A stretch of DNA of 64,000 nucleotides from Tateyamaria sp. ANG-S1 (GTDB taxonomy: Bacteria > Pseudomonadota > Alphaproteobacteria > Rhodobacterales > Rhodobacteraceae): positions 1 through 64,000 of the forward strand of contig NZ_JWLL01000006.1 of NCBI RefSeq assembly GCF_000814025.1, read 5' to 3'. The notes under the pieces are model-generated. The model was not told the DNA's origin, ran no database searches, and worked only from the letters and a program-made list of their open reading frames with translations. The position numbers were made by a program, and so were the translations under genes. Shown here piece by piece: positions 27,407 through 36,528 of the stretch. The stretch's first letter is position 1. Every line of letters starts with the position of its first letter.

Positions 27407-28417
27407 TCAGCGCATCCAGAAGCCGTTGGACTTGATGCGGTTGCGGATGGCCTGTTCGCGCCGCGGCATGTCGTTCTGATCAAACAGCGCGCGCACTTTC
27501 GCGCCACGGCCCTGAAACACCATGCGCTTGATCGGCTCGTAGCCCTTGAGCACTTTCTTGATCTTGTTAGGGGCCGTGACCTCTTCCAGCGTGTCGATGA
27601 CGGCCTGGCTTTCGCGGGCATAGAGCAGGGGGAACATCCGGTAGTGGCAGGTCACGTCGCCGTCCAGATGATCATGAACCGCACTGTCGCGCCCACCACC
27701 GAAGCAGTGGATCACAAGCGGCAAGGCCACCTGATCCAGCCAGGGGTCAAGGGACTGGCAAACCAGCGGGGCAGGCGGATCGTCGCGGATTGACAGGGCG
27801 TAGTGCAGAAAGCGTTCACCGAAGGCATGCGGGCATGCGCCAAAGAAGAAGCCCGCGTTGAAGTAGAGGTAGCGCTTCCAATATTCATCCGGCTCGGACA
27901 GGTCCAGGCTTGTTTCAAAGTCCAGATCGAAGCGGTCATAGAGCGACTTCCAGATTTCGGTGTAGCCAGGCCCGTAGAGTTCGATCTGCGGCCATGTCCC
28001 TTCGCGCCGGAGCGAGGCGGATGGGCTGTCGAAATCAAATGGCACTGCTGCCAGATCGCCCGTCACCAGCGTGTCGCTGTCGAAGAACACGAACGGTTCC
28101 CCCTTGGGCAGCGCAGTCAGCATCTCGATCTTGTTGCCGTAGGGATAGGCCTCGCCGAAGTGCTGGTTGGTGAAGGCTATGATCTCGGCCCCCATGGCGT
28201 CGAGGGCGTCCTCGACGTCTCGCGACATGCGCGGATCACGGGACCAGAGTGCGCTTGGCTGAGGCTCTGCGATCAGGACGCGGCCCTTGAACCCGGGGCT
28301 CTTGGCGCGCAGGGAGGCGACGAACAAAACGGCCTCGTACCCCAGCCGCCCGGCTTGGCCGACAAGGGCGATGTTGAACGTCTTGGGGTTTGCTTTCTTT
28401 GTGCTCTTGCGTGCCAT
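27407..28417 (-). CDS. GT-A-like glycosyltransferase or related protein
   Basis: A 336-residue protein with a nucleotide-sugar-transferase-like layout: an N-terminal Rossmann-like strand (FNIALVGQAGRLGYEAVLFVASL), a DxD-type motif in FVFFDSDTLVTGD near residue 115, and YLYFNAGFFFGACPHAFGERF in the middle, similar to family 8-type transferases. No signal peptide or membrane segment is seen. The C-terminus is basic. The start at 28417 (MARKSTKKANPKT) is preferred over one 39 bases upstream. Acceptor and donor are unknown; it may also be a non-enzymatic member of the fold. Confidence 0.6.
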   Translation of the reverse strand: MARKSTKKANPKTFNIALVGQAGRLGYEAVLFVASLRAKSPGFKGRVLIAEPQPSALWSRDPRMSRDVEDALDAMGAEIIAFTNQHFGEAYPYGNKIEMLTALPKGEPFVFFDSDTLVTGDLAAVPFDFDSPSASLRREGTWPQIELYGPGYTEIWKSLYDRFDLDFETSLDLSEPDEYWKRYLYFNAGFFFGACPHAFGERFLHYALSIRDDPPAPLVCQSLDPWLDQVALPLVIHCFGGGRDSAVHDHLDGDVTCHYRMFPLLYARESQAVIDTLEEVTAPNKIKKVLKGYEPIKRMVFQGRGAKVRALFDQNDMPRREQAIRNRIKSNGFWMR

Positions 28418-28495
28418 GGGCCTGTTGGATCTGCGTTTTCGCGGTTTTGGCACCACTATATGCAGCGTGCTGATGCGGAAAAAAGCCCGAGATGC

Positions 28496-28759
28496 CTATT
28501 CCGGGGGCGGGTTCAGCAGATCGTAGAGCTTTTGCAACAGGGTCAGGATCAGGAAGGCGCCGATGGCCCAGATCAGCAATTCGAACGGGGCAAGGTCCGT
28601 GCCGCGCAGCCATTGGCCGACAAGGCCCCCTTGCGGCCGCAGCGCCTCGATCCCGAACAGCCCGTCGCGGGGCCAGAGGCGGAAGTCCCAGAAGCGGGAG
28701 ACATAGAACAGGATCGCCCCGATCAGCGTTGCAAAGATCAGCCAGAGGGTACGTTTCAT
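28496..28759 (-). CDS. Small two-helix membrane protein
   Basis: An 87-residue protein with two hydrophobic helices (WLIFATLIGAILFYVSRFW and FELLIWAIGAFLILTLLQ). It overlaps the upstream 251-residue gene by 4 bases and is the last gene of the Rieske/ferric-reductase operon. No named family was recognised. Its position suggests an accessory membrane subunit of the redox complex. Confidence 0.7.
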   Translation of the reverse strand: MKRTLWLIFATLIGAILFYVSRFWDFRLWPRDGLFGIEALRPQGGLVGQWLRGTDLAPFELLIWAIGAFLILTLLQKLYDLLNPPPE

Positions 28760-29511
28760 TCAGTCACCTCGATCGTGTCCACGTCGATTTCCCAGACCAG
28801 CAGGTCGCCGCGCTTGGTGATATCGCCCTCGGCCGTGATGAACCGGGCGATGTAGTCATAGGCTTCTGGCGGCAGGCGTGTGCCGTCCGGGCCGGTGACG
28901 AGCAGGAATTCCTCACCCAGCACAGGTTGCGTCGAGACAAAGATGGGGGGCACGTCGCCCAGAAGGCACAGGTTGGCGCAGGCCTTGTGCGCGAGGCCGC
29001 GACCGGGCCGCATGGCTCCGGCGAGGCATTTGCCGTCGCAAATCTCGCCCGCGAGTTTCCAGCGTCCTTGCGGTTCTGGTGTGATCTCGGGTGCGTCGCC
29101 CTCGGCGGCCTGCAGCCCATTCCGTCCGCCGCGGAGTTGCAGCATGTAGAGGTCCCCACGCTCCAGCACGACGCCTGAGACCTGCGCAAGTTGCCCACCG
29201 AGCGGTTCGGCGCGGCTATCGACGCCCGACTTGCCGCCCGCCGTCATCAGGAAACTGTCGCCCGGTTTGATGCGGTCATTGCCTTCGGTCACGTGAATGA
29301 TGGGGTAGGGGGTCAGTTCCACCACGCCCGTCACGGTCTGGCGGCCATAGTCGAAGCGGAAGGCGCCGGGGCCGGGGTCGTCCTGTGCGGCACCCATGAG
29401 CAACCCTGCGCCGCCGAGGCCCGCAATCAGCAGGATACAGGCGGTCAGCAGGAAGGTGCGAAGGGGACCGGGGGCGGGCAGGTAACCGACGAAGAAGGGT
29501 TTGTCGCTCAT
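28756..29511 (-). CDS. Membrane-anchored protein with CDGKC...CANLC metal-type motif
   Basis: A 251-residue protein with one N-terminal transmembrane helix (LRTFLLTACILLIAGLGGAGL) and a large extracytoplasmic part. The diagnostic stretch is EICDGKCLAGAMRPG, then HKACANLCLLGDVPPIF, which matches a recurring bacterial pattern of the type G-E-I-x-D-x-K-C ... H-x-x-C-A-x-x-C ... G-x-P-P-x-F. Its two Cys pairs and His suggest a metal or cofactor site, although the function of this pattern is not known to me. It lies between the Rieske fusion gene and the small membrane gene, overlapping both by 4 bases. Confidence 0.75.
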   Translation of the reverse strand: MSDKPFFVGYLPAPGPLRTFLLTACILLIAGLGGAGLLMGAAQDDPGPGAFRFDYGRQTVTGVVELTPYPIIHVTEGNDRIKPGDSFLMTAGGKSGVDSRAEPLGGQLAQVSGVVLERGDLYMLQLRGGRNGLQAAEGDAPEITPEPQGRWKLAGEICDGKCLAGAMRPGRGLAHKACANLCLLGDVPPIFVSTQPVLGEEFLLVTGPDGTRLPPEAYDYIARFITAEGDITKRGDLLVWEIDVDTIEVTE

Positions 29512-30593
29512 GCTTTGGCTCCTTCCTCGGGCGTGTCCGGTTCGGGGGCCGGTTCCGGTTCGGGTAGGGGCACAGGCTCCACATAAGTGCCGGGCGGGTT
29601 GGCGTCGGGGTGCACCTCGACCATGTCGTCCATAACGCGCACGCGGTAAGTTGGCACCTTTTCGGTGAAGGGGGCGGGGGACCGGCCTGACCGGACATCA
29701 TACTGAAACCCATGCCAGGGGCAGGTGACCAGACAGTCGATGATCTTGCCCTCGCCCAAGGGCCCGTTCTGGTGCGCGCAGGCGTTGGAGATGGCGCTCA
29801 GCTTGCCCTCCATCAGATAGACGGCCACACGGCCGCCATTGGCGAGCTTCGCGATCTTGGCATAGCCTTCGCGGAAGTCGCCCACGCGCGCCACTTCGGC
29901 CCAGGCGCCGTCCTTGGCCGCCGTCTCGCGGCGCTCCGACAGCCACGCCGTGATGTGCAGCACGATCACTGCCCCTGCACCCAACATGAACAGCACCGTA
30001 AACACGTGGTTCTTCTGGTCCTGCAGGATGCCGAGCGACACATGCGCCGCGACCGAGAAATAGGCGGCGTAGATCAGGTAATGCAGCCGTTTCCAGATGG
30101 GCGGCGTCAGGAACTTCAGCCAGAAGTCATGGGACGTGGCTGCCAGGATCAACAGGCAGATCAGGGCGAAAATGCCAAAGAGCTCAAAGGGAAAGCCCGC
30201 GATCTGACCCAGGCTTGCATTGGCATAAAGCAAGCCCACCAGCTTGTCCGTGCTGGAAAAGGCAAAGTACCAGTTCAGGATATACCCCGCATGGGTCAGC
30301 GCCACAAAGGCGGTCATGACCCCGAAATGACGGCGGTTGTAGAGAAGTGGCAGAAACCGGCGATCCAGCCGCGCCGCCGGACCAATGCACAGGATCACCG
30401 TCAGCATGACAAAGGCGCAGGCCCCAAAGGCCCGGGCATTGTGGATCTGTGGGTTGATGGCGCGCTCGTGGCTCAGCACCTCAGGCGTGATATAGAGAAA
30501 CACCCAAAGAAACAGAGCGACACCGGCCAGCATGACCGCGTCATAGATCCACTTGTTCGGGTTCCACTGAACGGGGATGTACTTGACGCTCAT
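29508..30593 (-). CDS. Ferric reductase-like heme b membrane protein fused to a Rieske domain
   Basis: A 361-residue fusion. Residues ~20-220 form a six-helix ferric-reductase/MsrQ-like membrane domain with candidate heme His at 101, 155, 171 and 184. Residues ~235-330 are a Rieske 2Fe-2S domain, with ligands C272/H274 and C291/H294 in CAHQNGPLG and CPWHGFQYD. The C-terminal ~30 residues are Pro/Glu-rich. The fusion would let electrons pass between membrane heme and a soluble iron-sulfur centre in one chain. It is flanked on both sides by 4-base overlaps with membrane-protein genes. The electron donor and acceptor are unknown. Confidence 0.85.
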   Translation of the reverse strand: MSVKYIPVQWNPNKWIYDAVMLAGVALFLWVFLYITPEVLSHERAINPQIHNARAFGACAFVMLTVILCIGPAARLDRRFLPLLYNRRHFGVMTAFVALTHAGYILNWYFAFSSTDKLVGLLYANASLGQIAGFPFELFGIFALICLLILAATSHDFWLKFLTPPIWKRLHYLIYAAYFSVAAHVSLGILQDQKNHVFTVLFMLGAGAVIVLHITAWLSERRETAAKDGAWAEVARVGDFREGYAKIAKLANGGRVAVYLMEGKLSAISNACAHQNGPLGEGKIIDCLVTCPWHGFQYDVRSGRSPAPFTEKVPTYRVRVMDDMVEVHPDANPPGTYVEPVPLPEPEPAPEPDTPEEGAKA

Positions 30594-30970
30594 TGGCTCG
30601 CACCCTCACTCAGTTGCACGGGCGCGATGTCCGCAGGCCATGTCTGGCGTACGCTCAGCCCCGCGATGGCAATGGCGATGATGCCCACGCTCATCAGGAT
30701 CACGGCCATCCCGTAGGACGCCCGTACCGGGCGGTAGCGGTCGGCCCACGCGGCGCGCTCCGTCTCGATCTGCCACCAGCGCCACAGGACGAGGGGCCAG
30801 ATCAACAGCACACCGGGGATCAGCAACGGGCGAAAAATGTAGGCCCCCCGCGCATCCTCATCGATCCGGTCAATCCCGACGGTCAGGAAAAGGGCGGCGA
30901 CCAGTGCACCAATCATCCCCCATGTCTGCATCGCCATCACGAGGGCTGCTGCCACATCCATGGGTGTCAT
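30590..30970 (-). CDS. Small membrane protein, first gene of the Rieske/ferric-reductase operon
   Basis: A 126-residue protein with three or so hydrophobic helices (WGMIGALVAALFLTVGI, IFRPLLIPGVLLIWPLVLW and GMAVILMSVGIIAIAIAGL). The ATG at 30970 (MTPMDVAAALVMA) was chosen; the frame is open further but overlaps the divergent ABC gene. Its stop overlaps the start of the fusion gene. No family name was recognised; it is probably a structural or quinone-side partner of the redox complex. Confidence 0.7.
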   Translation of the reverse strand: MTPMDVAAALVMAMQTWGMIGALVAALFLTVGIDRIDEDARGAYIFRPLLIPGVLLIWPLVLWRWWQIETERAAWADRYRPVRASYGMAVILMSVGIIAIAIAGLSVRQTWPADIAPVQLSEGASQ

Positions 30971-31196
30971 CCTTGCGCCGTTCCGTCGTTCCAACCCAAG
31001 CGTAACAACAGCGCAGGCGTTCCCCCAAGCCAAAACTGTCAATTTGCTCTGACAGGGTGAAATTGTGATCGCCGGATGCCCCCTGGCACGCTCCAATTGC
31101 ACAGCGGCGCAGGTTTGGGGTGTATATTCGGGCCCGTTTGGGTCTATCACTTGCCCCGTATTCTGCGAAAATGCCGCCAGAACAGGGAGCAAAACC

Positions 31197-32162
31197 ATGA
31201 AAAAACTCGCATTTGCCGCAACTTTGATGCTGGGCACATCCGCCGCCTCCATCGCCGCCGCCGACTGTGGCGAAGTGTCGATCACCGAAATGGACTGGGC
31301 CTCGGCCGCTGTCGTGACCAATGTCGCCAAGTTCTTGCTGGAGCAGGGCTATGGCTGTTCCGTCACCGTCGTGCCGACGACCACCGTGCCGGCCATGGCC
31401 TCCGTCGCCGAAACGGGCGAGCCTGACATCCTGACCGAACTGTGGACCAGCTACACCGAGGTCTACGAAGAGCTGCGTAGCGAGGGTAAGCTGGTCGAGA
31501 TGTCCAAGGTCCTCTCTGACGGCGGGGTCGAGGCGTGGTGGATCCCCGATTACCTGGCCGAAGCGCATCCCGAATTGAAAACCCTTGAAGGGATCAAGGC
31601 GAACCCGCAACTGGTCGGTGGCCGTTTCCACGACTGCCCGTCGGGTTGGGGCTGTGACATCACCAACCACAACAATTTCAAGGCATCCGGCCTTGCGGAT
31701 GCGGGCGTCGAACGGTTCCAGCACGGTTCTGGCGAGACGCTGGCAACCGCCATCGCCGCCGCTTACGAGGCCAAAGAGCCCTGGTTCGGCTATTACTGGG
31801 CACCCACATCCGTGCTGGGCAAATACCCGATGGTGCAGGTCGAAATGCCCGCCTATGACGCCGATACCCACACCTGTAATGGTCTGGAAGACTGCGCGAC
31901 ACCCGGCCTGTCTGCATACCCCGTGTCCAATGTCGTGACGGCCGCAACCCAAGCCTTTGTCGACCGTGAGCCCGAGGCCGCAGCGCTGATGCAGAACCTG
32001 ACCTTCACCAACGCCCAGATGGGCGAGGTGCTGGCGTGGCAGGAAGCCAATGAAGCCTCGAATGAAGAGGCCGCCGTGTACTTCCTGACCACCTACAAGG
32101 ATGTGTGGGGCAGCTGGTTGAATGACGACGCGAAGGGAAAACTGTCGGCCCTGCTGCAGTAA
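31197..32162 (+). CDS. proX: Glycine betaine/quaternary amine ABC transporter substrate-binding protein
   Basis: A 321-residue periplasmic binding protein with a signal peptide (MKKLAFAATLMLGTSAASIAAA). The OpuAC/ProX pattern is visible in EMDWASAAVVTNVAKFLLEQGYG, then EPDILTELWTSYTEVYEEL and the aromatic segment WIPDYLAEAHPELKTLEGIK; several Trp residues (e.g. PWFGYYWAP) would form the aromatic cage for a trimethylammonium group. It begins an operon with the permease and ATPase genes. The exact substrate (betaine, choline, DMSP or another) is not certain. Confidence 0.88.
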   Translation: MKKLAFAATLMLGTSAASIAAADCGEVSITEMDWASAAVVTNVAKFLLEQGYGCSVTVVPTTTVPAMASVAETGEPDILTELWTSYTEVYEELRSEGKLVEMSKVLSDGGVEAWWIPDYLAEAHPELKTLEGIKANPQLVGGRFHDCPSGWGCDITNHNNFKASGLADAGVERFQHGSGETLATAIAAAYEAKEPWFGYYWAPTSVLGKYPMVQVEMPAYDADTHTCNGLEDCATPGLSAYPVSNVVTAATQAFVDREPEAAALMQNLTFTNAQMGEVLAWQEANEASNEEAAVYFLTTYKDVWGSWLNDDAKGKLSALLQ

Positions 32163-32246
32163 GCTCAAGCGCCGGGGACTGCCCCGGCGCCACTCGCCCC
32201 GCTTGATTGCTCAGGGGCGCAAGATCAAGAAACGTGAGGGGACGAC

Positions 32247-33281
32247 ATGGCGGCCTATGACGGCGTGTTTGACGGGCTTGGCCTGCGCGACTGGTGTGAC
32301 GAGGGCAAGGAAGACGCGCCCATGTCCATGGCCCAGCTTCTAGCGCAAAGCGGTGGCGGTGATGCAGCTGCAGAGACGAACGGCCTGCCTTTCCCATCGC
32401 TCGATGTCCTGCACGAGGCCTGCGGACGCATCGGCCAGACCCGTGATCTGACCGCCGGGATCGAACAGGGATTCCTGTCGATCCGGTCCGAGTTGAAATT
32501 CGTCCTCGACCCGATCACGCAGCCGCTAAGCTGGATGCTCGACGGCACGCTCTGGGTGTTCCAGTCCGCGCCGTGGTGGGTGATGATCCCCGTCCTGCTG
32601 CTGATCACATGGTTCGTCAGCCGTTCGAAATCCGTGACCACGTTCGTGGCACTTGTCCTGCTCTTCTTCGGCTTCATCGACCACTACGAAGTGGCGATGC
32701 AGACCCTGGCGATCGTCTTTGTCTGCACTGGGTTGTCGGTGCTACTGGGCGTGCCCATCGGCATCGGCATGTCGAAATCGGATACGGCTCAACGCACCAT
32801 CGTGCCCATCCTCGACCTGCTGCAAACGCTGCCAACATTCGTTTACCTGATCCCGCTGATCTTCCTGTTTTCCGTTACGGAATCAAAGCTCTACGGTATT
32901 GCCATCATCCTTTACGCTATCGTGCCTGTGATCCGCCTGACCGACCTTGGCATTCGGCTAGTGGACAAGGATGTGATCGAAGCGGCCAATGCCTTTGGCC
33001 TCACTGCATGGCAAAAACTCAGCCGCGTGGAACTGCCGCTGGCGCTGCCAAACATCATGGCTGGCGTGAACCAGACGATCATGATGAGCCTTGCGATGGT
33101 GGTAATCGCGTCCCTCGTCTCCGCCCCCGGTCTTGGCGTGCTGGTCCTCCGCGGCATCCGCAATCTGGAACTGGGCGTGGGCATTGTCGCGGGCCTTGGC
33201 ATCGTCCTGCTCGCCGTGATCCTTGATCGCGTGTCCAAGGCCGCACTCGCCCGTGTCGACACCGCGCGCAAGGAGCACTGA
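32247..33281 (+). CDS. proW: Quaternary amine ABC transporter permease (ProW-type)
   Basis: A 344-residue membrane permease. The first ~90 residues are a soluble N-terminal extension (LGLRDWCDEG...AQLLAQSG), and the rest has six or more helices with the ABC permease coupling motif EAANAFGLTAWQKLSRVELPLALPNIMAGVNQ, which contacts the ATPase. It follows the binding-protein gene by 84 bases and ends one base before the ATPase start. The family transports betaine-like osmolytes or nutrients. Confidence 0.92.
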   Translation: MAAYDGVFDGLGLRDWCDEGKEDAPMSMAQLLAQSGGGDAAAETNGLPFPSLDVLHEACGRIGQTRDLTAGIEQGFLSIRSELKFVLDPITQPLSWMLDGTLWVFQSAPWWVMIPVLLLITWFVSRSKSVTTFVALVLLFFGFIDHYEVAMQTLAIVFVCTGLSVLLGVPIGIGMSKSDTAQRTIVPILDLLQTLPTFVYLIPLIFLFSVTESKLYGIAIILYAIVPVIRLTDLGIRLVDKDVIEAANAFGLTAWQKLSRVELPLALPNIMAGVNQTIMMSLAMVVIASLVSAPGLGVLVLRGIRNLELGVGIVAGLGIVLLAVILDRVSKAALARVDTARKEH

Positions 33282-33282
33282 G

Positions 33283-34308
33283 ATGACGGCCAAGGTGTCC
33301 CTCCGCGGGCTCTACAAGATTTTCGGCCCCAATGACGCGGCCATGGTGCAGCACGTCAAGGCGGGCATGGACAAGGCGACTTTGCTGGAAAAACACCGCC
33401 ACGTGCTGGGCCTGCGCGACATCAATGTCGATATGCAACCGGGCGAAATCACGGTGATCATGGGGCTGTCCGGCTCCGGCAAATCCACCCTGATCCGCCA
33501 CCTGAACCGCCTGATCGACCCCTCGGCGGGCGAAATCCTAGTCGATGGGCAGGACGTGATGAAGCTGGGGCAGGCGGCCTTGCGCGATCTGCGCCAGAAA
33601 CAAATGTCGATGGTGTTCCAGAAATTCGCGCTTCTGCCGCACAAAACGGTGCTGGAGAACGCGCAACTGCCGCTGAGTGTGCAAGGCGCGGACAAGGCCA
33701 AATGCGACGCGGAAGGGCGCAAATGGCTTGCACGCGTCGGGCTGGAGGGCTTCGAGGACCGCTACCCGGCACAACTCTCCGGTGGCATGCAGCAACGCGT
33801 CGGCATCGCCCGCGCGCTCACTGCCAACACAGACATCATGCTGATGGACGAGGCCTTCTCGGCCCTCGACCCGCTGATCCGCACCGACATGCAGAACCTG
33901 CTGCTCGAATTGCAAAAGGAACTGCACAAGACCATCGTCTTCATCACCCACGATCTGGACGAGGCGCTGAAACTGGCCGACCACCTCGTGATCCTAAAGG
34001 ACGGCGCGGTTGTGCAGCAGGGCGAGCCGCAGGGCATTCTGCTCGCCCCGTCAGACCCGTACATCGAAGACTTCGTCAGCGACATCAACCGCGCCCGCGT
34101 GCTGCGGGTGCGCTCGGTCATGAGGCCAGTGAACGGCGCCGAATGCGACGGAGAGGTCGAGGCATCAAAGAACCTCGAAGACATGATCGCCCTTACGGGC
34201 GGAGACACCAACCTTGTCTACAAGGTGACGGACAGGGACGAGGTTGTTGGCCAGCTTGACATGAAAGATCTGGTAAAAGCGCTCGTGCCGCGGGTGTCCG
34301 GTCAATAA
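33283..34308 (+). CDS. proV: Quaternary amine ABC transporter ATP-binding protein (ProV-type)
   Basis: A 341-residue ABC ATPase. Walker A is GLSGSGKST, the signature is LSGGMQQRVGIARAL, and Walker B is IMLMDEAFSALDPL followed by the H-loop FITHDLDEAL. The N-terminal ProV-type extension (FGPNDAAMVQHVKAGMDK) and a C-terminal ~60-residue regulatory tail are present, though only a weak CBS-like half is seen there. It is the last gene of the transporter operon. The start (MTAKVSLRGLYKIFG) lies two bases after the permease stop. Confidence 0.93.
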   Translation: MTAKVSLRGLYKIFGPNDAAMVQHVKAGMDKATLLEKHRHVLGLRDINVDMQPGEITVIMGLSGSGKSTLIRHLNRLIDPSAGEILVDGQDVMKLGQAALRDLRQKQMSMVFQKFALLPHKTVLENAQLPLSVQGADKAKCDAEGRKWLARVGLEGFEDRYPAQLSGGMQQRVGIARALTANTDIMLMDEAFSALDPLIRTDMQNLLLELQKELHKTIVFITHDLDEALKLADHLVILKDGAVVQQGEPQGILLAPSDPYIEDFVSDINRARVLRVRSVMRPVNGAECDGEVEASKNLEDMIALTGGDTNLVYKVTDRDEVVGQLDMKDLVKALVPRVSGQ

Positions 34309-34471
34309 GCTGAAGGCAACGGCATCACGTTACCTTGTCTCATGTGACGGCAGCTATCCCGACAATGCGGCACGGGCAATTGTGCGCAGCATACCTTGAC
34401 ATGAAGACCGGCAAAATACACTTTTGAGTTGTATTCTGCCTGGAAATTCATTGCATTCATAGGGGATTGCC

Positions 34472-35990
34472 GTGACCGATTATCAGGTTTTTTACAAGCT
34501 ATAAAGATGCCTCGGATGCGACAATTCCGGATACAGTAAAGGCCATTTCCGTCATAACCGGTGGCGGCTACCTGATCGACTACGTCCCTGATACCACATC
34601 TACTAAAGACCCCGAAGTCATGCTGAGTACAAACGGCAATACAAAGCACTGGTCGCCCAGCAACGAGGTGACACCGCAGCACTGGGGCGCTGCGGCCGAC
34701 GCAGCCGCCGACGAACCCACCGACGACTTCGTTGCTATTCGGTTGGCGGACAGATGGGCTGCAAAGCAACGCCGCCCGCTGGTCGGACGCGGCCAATACG
34801 CCATAGGATCAAGACTGAACCTCAGATCCGAACGTGCTGAACTCCGCCTAAAACTCCTGGACGCGTTGCGTGTTGGAAACGTGGACAGCGGTCTTCCACC
34901 ACAAGGCAACTACGCAGTAACGGTGGGATCATTCTTTGCCCAAGGCGCAGCACATAGATATCGTTTCATCATCGACGGCAGCAATATTCACGGGAAAATT
35001 CGCAAAGGTTGGGATGCGAGTTCGGGCAAGTTTCCAACAGAATACTATACCGGCGAAGCCGACTCCGGTGACGAAACAAAACCACCATTCCAGGTTGATC
35101 AGTGGTACACCATCCTTGAACCGCGCGATACGAATTTCACAGACATTGGCGCCGAGGTAAGTGCGCAGGGGGTCTTGTTTAAGGCCACTGTACCTGGTTC
35201 TGGCAGTGGCACAGCAATTCTGAGAAAGCGCGAAAAAGTCGAACCAGATGACGTATTCATCGTGACCCTAGCCGGCACGGTCGATGGTCAGGACTTTAAT
35301 GTGGGGGACAGGTTGCGTGCGTTGATCACCAACCCGTCTGACATTTTTTATGCCGGAAGCTGGGAAAAGGTAAATCCACTGATCGCATGTCGGGTCAGTG
35401 GCTTGGCCAACCCTTTGAATGACATCAATGTGCAGGGTGTCAATTGTGATGTCCTCGTGAAAGTGTTCGGCAACAGCGAGCGGCTGAACGTATTTGCAAG
35501 CGGCGATGCCTGCGGTTGCGTTCTTTGGGAAACGCAGGACGGCTCAAGCACCCCGGACAGCAACACATACTCAATTCGGGGATCGCAGTGCGTTCAATGG
35601 TACAAGGCCGACGGCGCTCTGGTCAGTGCCGTCGATTTCAATACGCAAAACAGCCTCAACACCTCTTTCGATGTGCCCTGCGTCGAGGATCGGGGGCCCC
35701 GCGTGAGGCAATACTCGGGTATTATGCGCACCAACCACAGTTCCGTTCTGATGACGGGGGTGGATGTCTTTGTGCCGGATGTGGCGGACCCGGTCCGAAA
35801 GATGCCAAACCTCATGTTCGATCTTTGCCTAGAGGGCGCGATGCGCACCAGGTCCCAGATCGGTGGCGGCGATCAACCCGTATTGCACATCGCAGAAGCA
35901 CAGAACCTGTCTGGAAACCTCTTATCCGCATACCGGTCAATGGCGCCCGCTTCGACGAAGTCACCGGGAGCACGCTGGCACTTAAGCTGA
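34472..35990 (+). pseudogene. Broken phage tail-spike/pectin-lyase-like gene
   Basis: A GTG at 34472 begins VTDYQVF, a typical tail-spike N-terminus, but a run of six T at 34487-34492 shifts the frame; reading it as five T restores a continuous protein through TSYKDASDATIPDTVKAI. The main frame then runs to 35990 and contains HWGAAADAAADEPTDDFVAI, the entry motif of pectin-lyase-like beta-helix proteins. A second shift is needed near 35919, after which LIRIPVNGARFDEV continues in another frame. The gene is therefore broken at both ends and its last part is replaced by recombinase sequence. It probably derives from a prophage. Confidence 0.7.
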
Positions 35991-36472
35991 CAGGTGTATC
36001 CAGGGATCGGCCCGGTCTACAAGAAATGCTCACATTCTGCCGTGAGGGCGACGCCGTGGTGGTTCATTCATTGGACCGATTAGGTCGTGACATCCGGGAC
36101 CTCCTGAACATCGTTGAGGAACTGAACGCAAAGGGTGTTGCGGTTGAGTTTTTGTCAGAACGGCTGAAGTTCTCCAGGGATGACGACGATCCGTTGGCCC
36201 GGCTCCAACTGCACATGTTGGCCGCCTTTGCACAGTGGGAGCGAAATATTGCAAAGGCCAGGCAGGCCGAAGGTATCGCCCGTGCCAAGGCTCAGCATCC
36301 AGAGAAGTATCAAGGTCGTCCAGTCAGTATAGATGCTGAGCAGGTCAACCGGCTGAAAGAACAAGGGCTCGGCGCAACTGCAATTGCTAAGAAGATGAGA
36401 GTTGGACGGGCATCAGTTTACCGGCATCTCAGACGTGCTGCTGCACAAGCTGCCCAGCCGAAGGGGAGATAG
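35984..36472 (+). pseudogene. Serine resolvase/invertase fragment lacking the N-terminus
   Basis: A coding stretch that matches the second half of a serine recombinase: KLTGVSRDRPGLQEM, REGDAVVVHSLDRLGRDIRDL, AFAQWERNIAKARQAEG and a C-terminal helix-turn-helix (VNRLKEQGLGATAIAKKMRVG). The first ~45 residues, including the catalytic Ser in the usual YxRVS motif, are missing; the frame upstream is tail-spike sequence instead. It is thus inactive alone. The junction lies near 35984-35990. Only 56 bases separate its stop from the LysR gene end. Confidence 0.75.
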
Positions 36473-36528
36473 GCTCTGGAACGAAAGTCAGACAGACCAA
36501 CGTATCGATCAGTACACCGGACCAATCA

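Noticed and set aside
30870-32168. A long minus-strand frame opposite the ProX-type gene
   Set aside because: The plus-strand gene has a signal peptide and family motifs; the antisense frame has neither.
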